Positions 5,627 through 6,988 of a stretch of DNA of 6,988 bases are shown in pieces. The first letter of the stretch is position 1. Every line of letters begins with the position of its first letter. This stretch comes from Acidobacteriaceae bacterium. GTDB lineage: Bacteria; Acidobacteriota; Terriglobia; Terriglobales; Acidobacteriaceae. Made by a program: the position numbers and the translations under genes. Under the pieces are notes generated by a model, which ran no database searches, was not told the origin of the DNA, and was given only the letters and a program-made list of their open reading frames with translations. The stretch covers positions 2,642 to 9,629 of the forward strand of contig PMWR01000487.1 in the NCBI GenBank assembly GCA_003166055.1. Direction: 5' to 3'.

Positions 5627-5633
5627 AGGAGCT
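5627..5633 (+). promoter_or_regulatory. Ribosome-binding site that decides the B2 start (AGGAGCT)
   Basis: AGGAG (5627-5631) lies 8 nt before the ATG at 5640 and matches the AGGAGCT leader of B1. It favours 5640 over the in-frame ATG at 5541, whose extra 33 codons run through repeat remnants and have no counterpart in B1. Confidence 0.8.
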
Positions 5634-5639
5634 GTGAAG

Positions 5640-6896
5640 ATGAGATTCGGCGACTCGAAAGAAGCTGTGCTGTTGGCGCTCGATACGCTGCGCAAGAACA
5701 AATTGCGCTCCGGGCTGACGATTCTCGGCATCTCCATCGGCATTGCGACGGTGATCCTGATCTCCTCGGCGATCAACGGGTTGAACAGCAATATAGCCGA
5801 TTTCGTCAAATCGCTGGGCACCAACACTGTGCAGGTCTACCGCTTCGATCCATGGGGCCGCCGTCCCTCGACCGCGGATCTCAATCGTCCCAAGCTGACC
5901 TACGAAGACGGGCTGGCGTTACGGGAGCTACCTCATGTAGTTACCGCGGATCCCTGGCTCAGCTACCAGAACCCTCAGCTCGGGATAGGGGTTGTCTCGC
6001 TCAAGCACGGCGGCCGCAAGGTGGAAAACGCGGTCCTGGACGGCTCGACGACGGCGATCAGTCACTCAACCAACTTCGAGGTTCAGGAGGGGCGCATCTG
6101 GAGCGACGCCGAGGAGTCGCGCGCGGCGAGGGTGGTGATGCTGGGGCACGACTCCGCCGAGACGCTGTTTCCCAACGAGTCGCCGCTCGGCAAGGATATC
6201 GAATGTGAGGGCGGAGTCTTCACGGTGGTCGGCGTCTTTGCGCCGCAATTGGAACCCTTCGGCAGCGGTAGGAACCAGGCCGATAACTCGGCATATTTTC
6301 CCGTACCCACCTTCCGCCATCTTCATCCCGAGCTGGATGACTTTCATGTCACGGTGACCTACGACGATCCGGCAAACAAGCAGCTTGTGATAGAGGAGAT
6401 ACGAGACATGTTGCGCATCCGGCGCAAGGTCCGCCTGGAACAGGACGATAACTTCGTCATCTCCGGTCCGGACGCGCTGATGCGCCTGTGGAACGCGCTG
6501 ACCATCGGACTGTTTTCCTTTATGGTGGCTGTTTCATCGGTAGGTTTGATGGTCGGCGGCGTCGGCGTGATGAACATCATGCTGGTCTCGGTCACGGAAC
6601 GCACGCGGGAGATCGGAATTCGCAAGGCCATTGGAGCGACCAAAAAGAACATCCTTCTTCAATTCACGCTGGAGGCCGTAACGCTGTGCATGGTTGGCGG
6701 CCTGTTCGGCGTTCTGGCAGGAGGCCTTTTCACGCTGATTCTGCATTTTGCCTTTTCCTTCCTCCATGCGGCTCTTTCGCTGACCTGGGTGTTGATCGCA
6801 TTTGCGGTATCCTTCGCCATCGGTTTGATTTTCGGCATTTACCCTGCGTGGAAGGCCGCGGCGATGGACCCGATCGTCGAACTGTATTCGAAGTAA
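5640..6896 (+). CDS. MacB/FtsX-family ABC transporter permease B2 (418 aa)
   Basis: This paralogue of B1 has the same length (418 aa from the ATG at 5640) and is about 55% identical by hand count, with one compensating one-residue gap pair near residues 112-182. TM1 is about 25-47, the periplasmic domain about 50-285, TM2 about 288-316, TM3 about 344-370 and TM4 about 380-401. Shared B-type motifs include PFGSG, LHPE, YDDP and LRIRRKV before TM2, and the coupling loop VSVTERTREIGIRKAIGA (317-334). The C-terminus PIVELYSK departs from the usual PIxALR. The periplasmic region 101-160 is strongly diverged from B1, again hinting at a changed partner. It is the last gene of the second A-B unit. 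No ATP-binding or membrane-fusion protein gene follows within the remaining 92 bp, so the ATPase must lie further downstream or elsewhere. Confidence 0.9.
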   Translation: MRFGDSKEAVLLALDTLRKNKLRSGLTILGISIGIATVILISSAINGLNSNIADFVKSLGTNTVQVYRFDPWGRRPSTADLNRPKLTYEDGLALRELPHVVTADPWLSYQNPQLGIGVVSLKHGGRKVENAVLDGSTTAISHSTNFEVQEGRIWSDAEESRAARVVMLGHDSAETLFPNESPLGKDIECEGGVFTVVGVFAPQLEPFGSGRNQADNSAYFPVPTFRHLHPELDDFHVTVTYDDPANKQLVIEEIRDMLRIRRKVRLEQDDNFVISGPDALMRLWNALTIGLFSFMVAVSSVGLMVGGVGVMNIMLVSVTERTREIGIRKAIGATKKNILLQFTLEAVTLCMVGGLFGVLAGGLFTLILHFAFSFLHAALSLTWVLIAFAVSFAIGLIFGIYPAWKAAAMDPIVELYSK

Positions 6897-6931
6897 CAGG
6901 GATCAGGGGTCAGGGATCAGGGGTCAGTTTC
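6897..6931 (+). repeat. Heptamer tract, gap 4 left arm (forward)
   Basis: Five heptamers in register start directly after the B2 stop. CAGGGAT and CAGGGGT alternate twice, an exact 14-nt tandem duplication, followed by CAGTTTC. The window ends in CTGATCCC (6981-6988), the reverse complement of GGGATCAG at 6899-6906, so a facing right arm may begin at the edge. The 49 bases between hold no gene that I can see. Confidence 0.8.
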
Positions 6932-6988
6932 AAAATCTCGCCCCAAACACCGTGATGTACCCTGCTCCCTATTCGCCGTTCTGATCCC

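Noticed and set aside
5541..5639. N-terminal extension of B2 from the ATG at 5541
   Set aside because: It translates repeat remnants, and B1 and B2 align from the ATG at 5640, which has AGGAG 8 nt upstream.
1129..6896. Acidobacterial duplicated orphan permease (ADOP) genes
   Set aside because: Those are single proteins of about 800 aa with two permease halves; here each protein has only one MacB_PCD/FtsX module of about 410 aa.

Overview
The window looks like chromosomal DNA from a GC-rich soil-type bacterium, most likely an Acidobacteriota of the Terriglobia/Koribacter type. This is an inference. It rests on a secreted tricorn-type peptidase, tandem stand-alone MacB/FtsX-family permeases, a four-helix-bundle (23S rRNA intervening-sequence family) gene, and abundant 7-bp CAG-type intergenic repeats. 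There is no rRNA or other phylogenetic marker.

Layout: positions 1-789 (minus strand) hold the first 263 codons of an exported tricorn-protease homologue that runs off the left edge. A 339-bp divergent intergenic region (790-1128) follows, with an operator-like palindrome and a hairpin. From 1129 to 6896 everything is on the plus strand: permease A1 (408 aa), a small four-helix-bundle gene (120 aa), permease B1 (418 aa), permease A2 (408 aa) and permease B2 (418 aa). A1 matches A2 (about 58% by hand count) and B1 matches B2 (about 55%). The array is therefore an old tandem duplication of a two-gene A-B unit, probably encoding two heteromeric ABC export or lipoprotein-release-type permease complexes. 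No ATP-binding subunit is present in the window, although the MacB-type cytoplasmic coupling segment is intact in all four proteins.

The most unusual feature is non-coding. Every gap after A1, B1, A2 and B2 starts with a tract of degenerate heptamers (CAGNNNN, strict 7-nt period). In the first three gaps a second tract in the opposite orientation sits just before the next gene, so each gap is bounded by facing inverted tracts. In gap 1 the tracts enclose the four-helix-bundle gene. In gap 2 they enclose only about 75 bp of non-coding DNA and could form a 26/28-bp stem. In gap 3 the right tract is degenerate. In gap 4 the right arm, if present, lies at or beyond the window end. The gap-1 arrangement recalls 23S rRNA intervening sequences (an ORF of the same family between complementary ends), but it lies between two cistrons of a protein operon. 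I regard this as a candidate heptamer-bounded element family and the best lead in the window.
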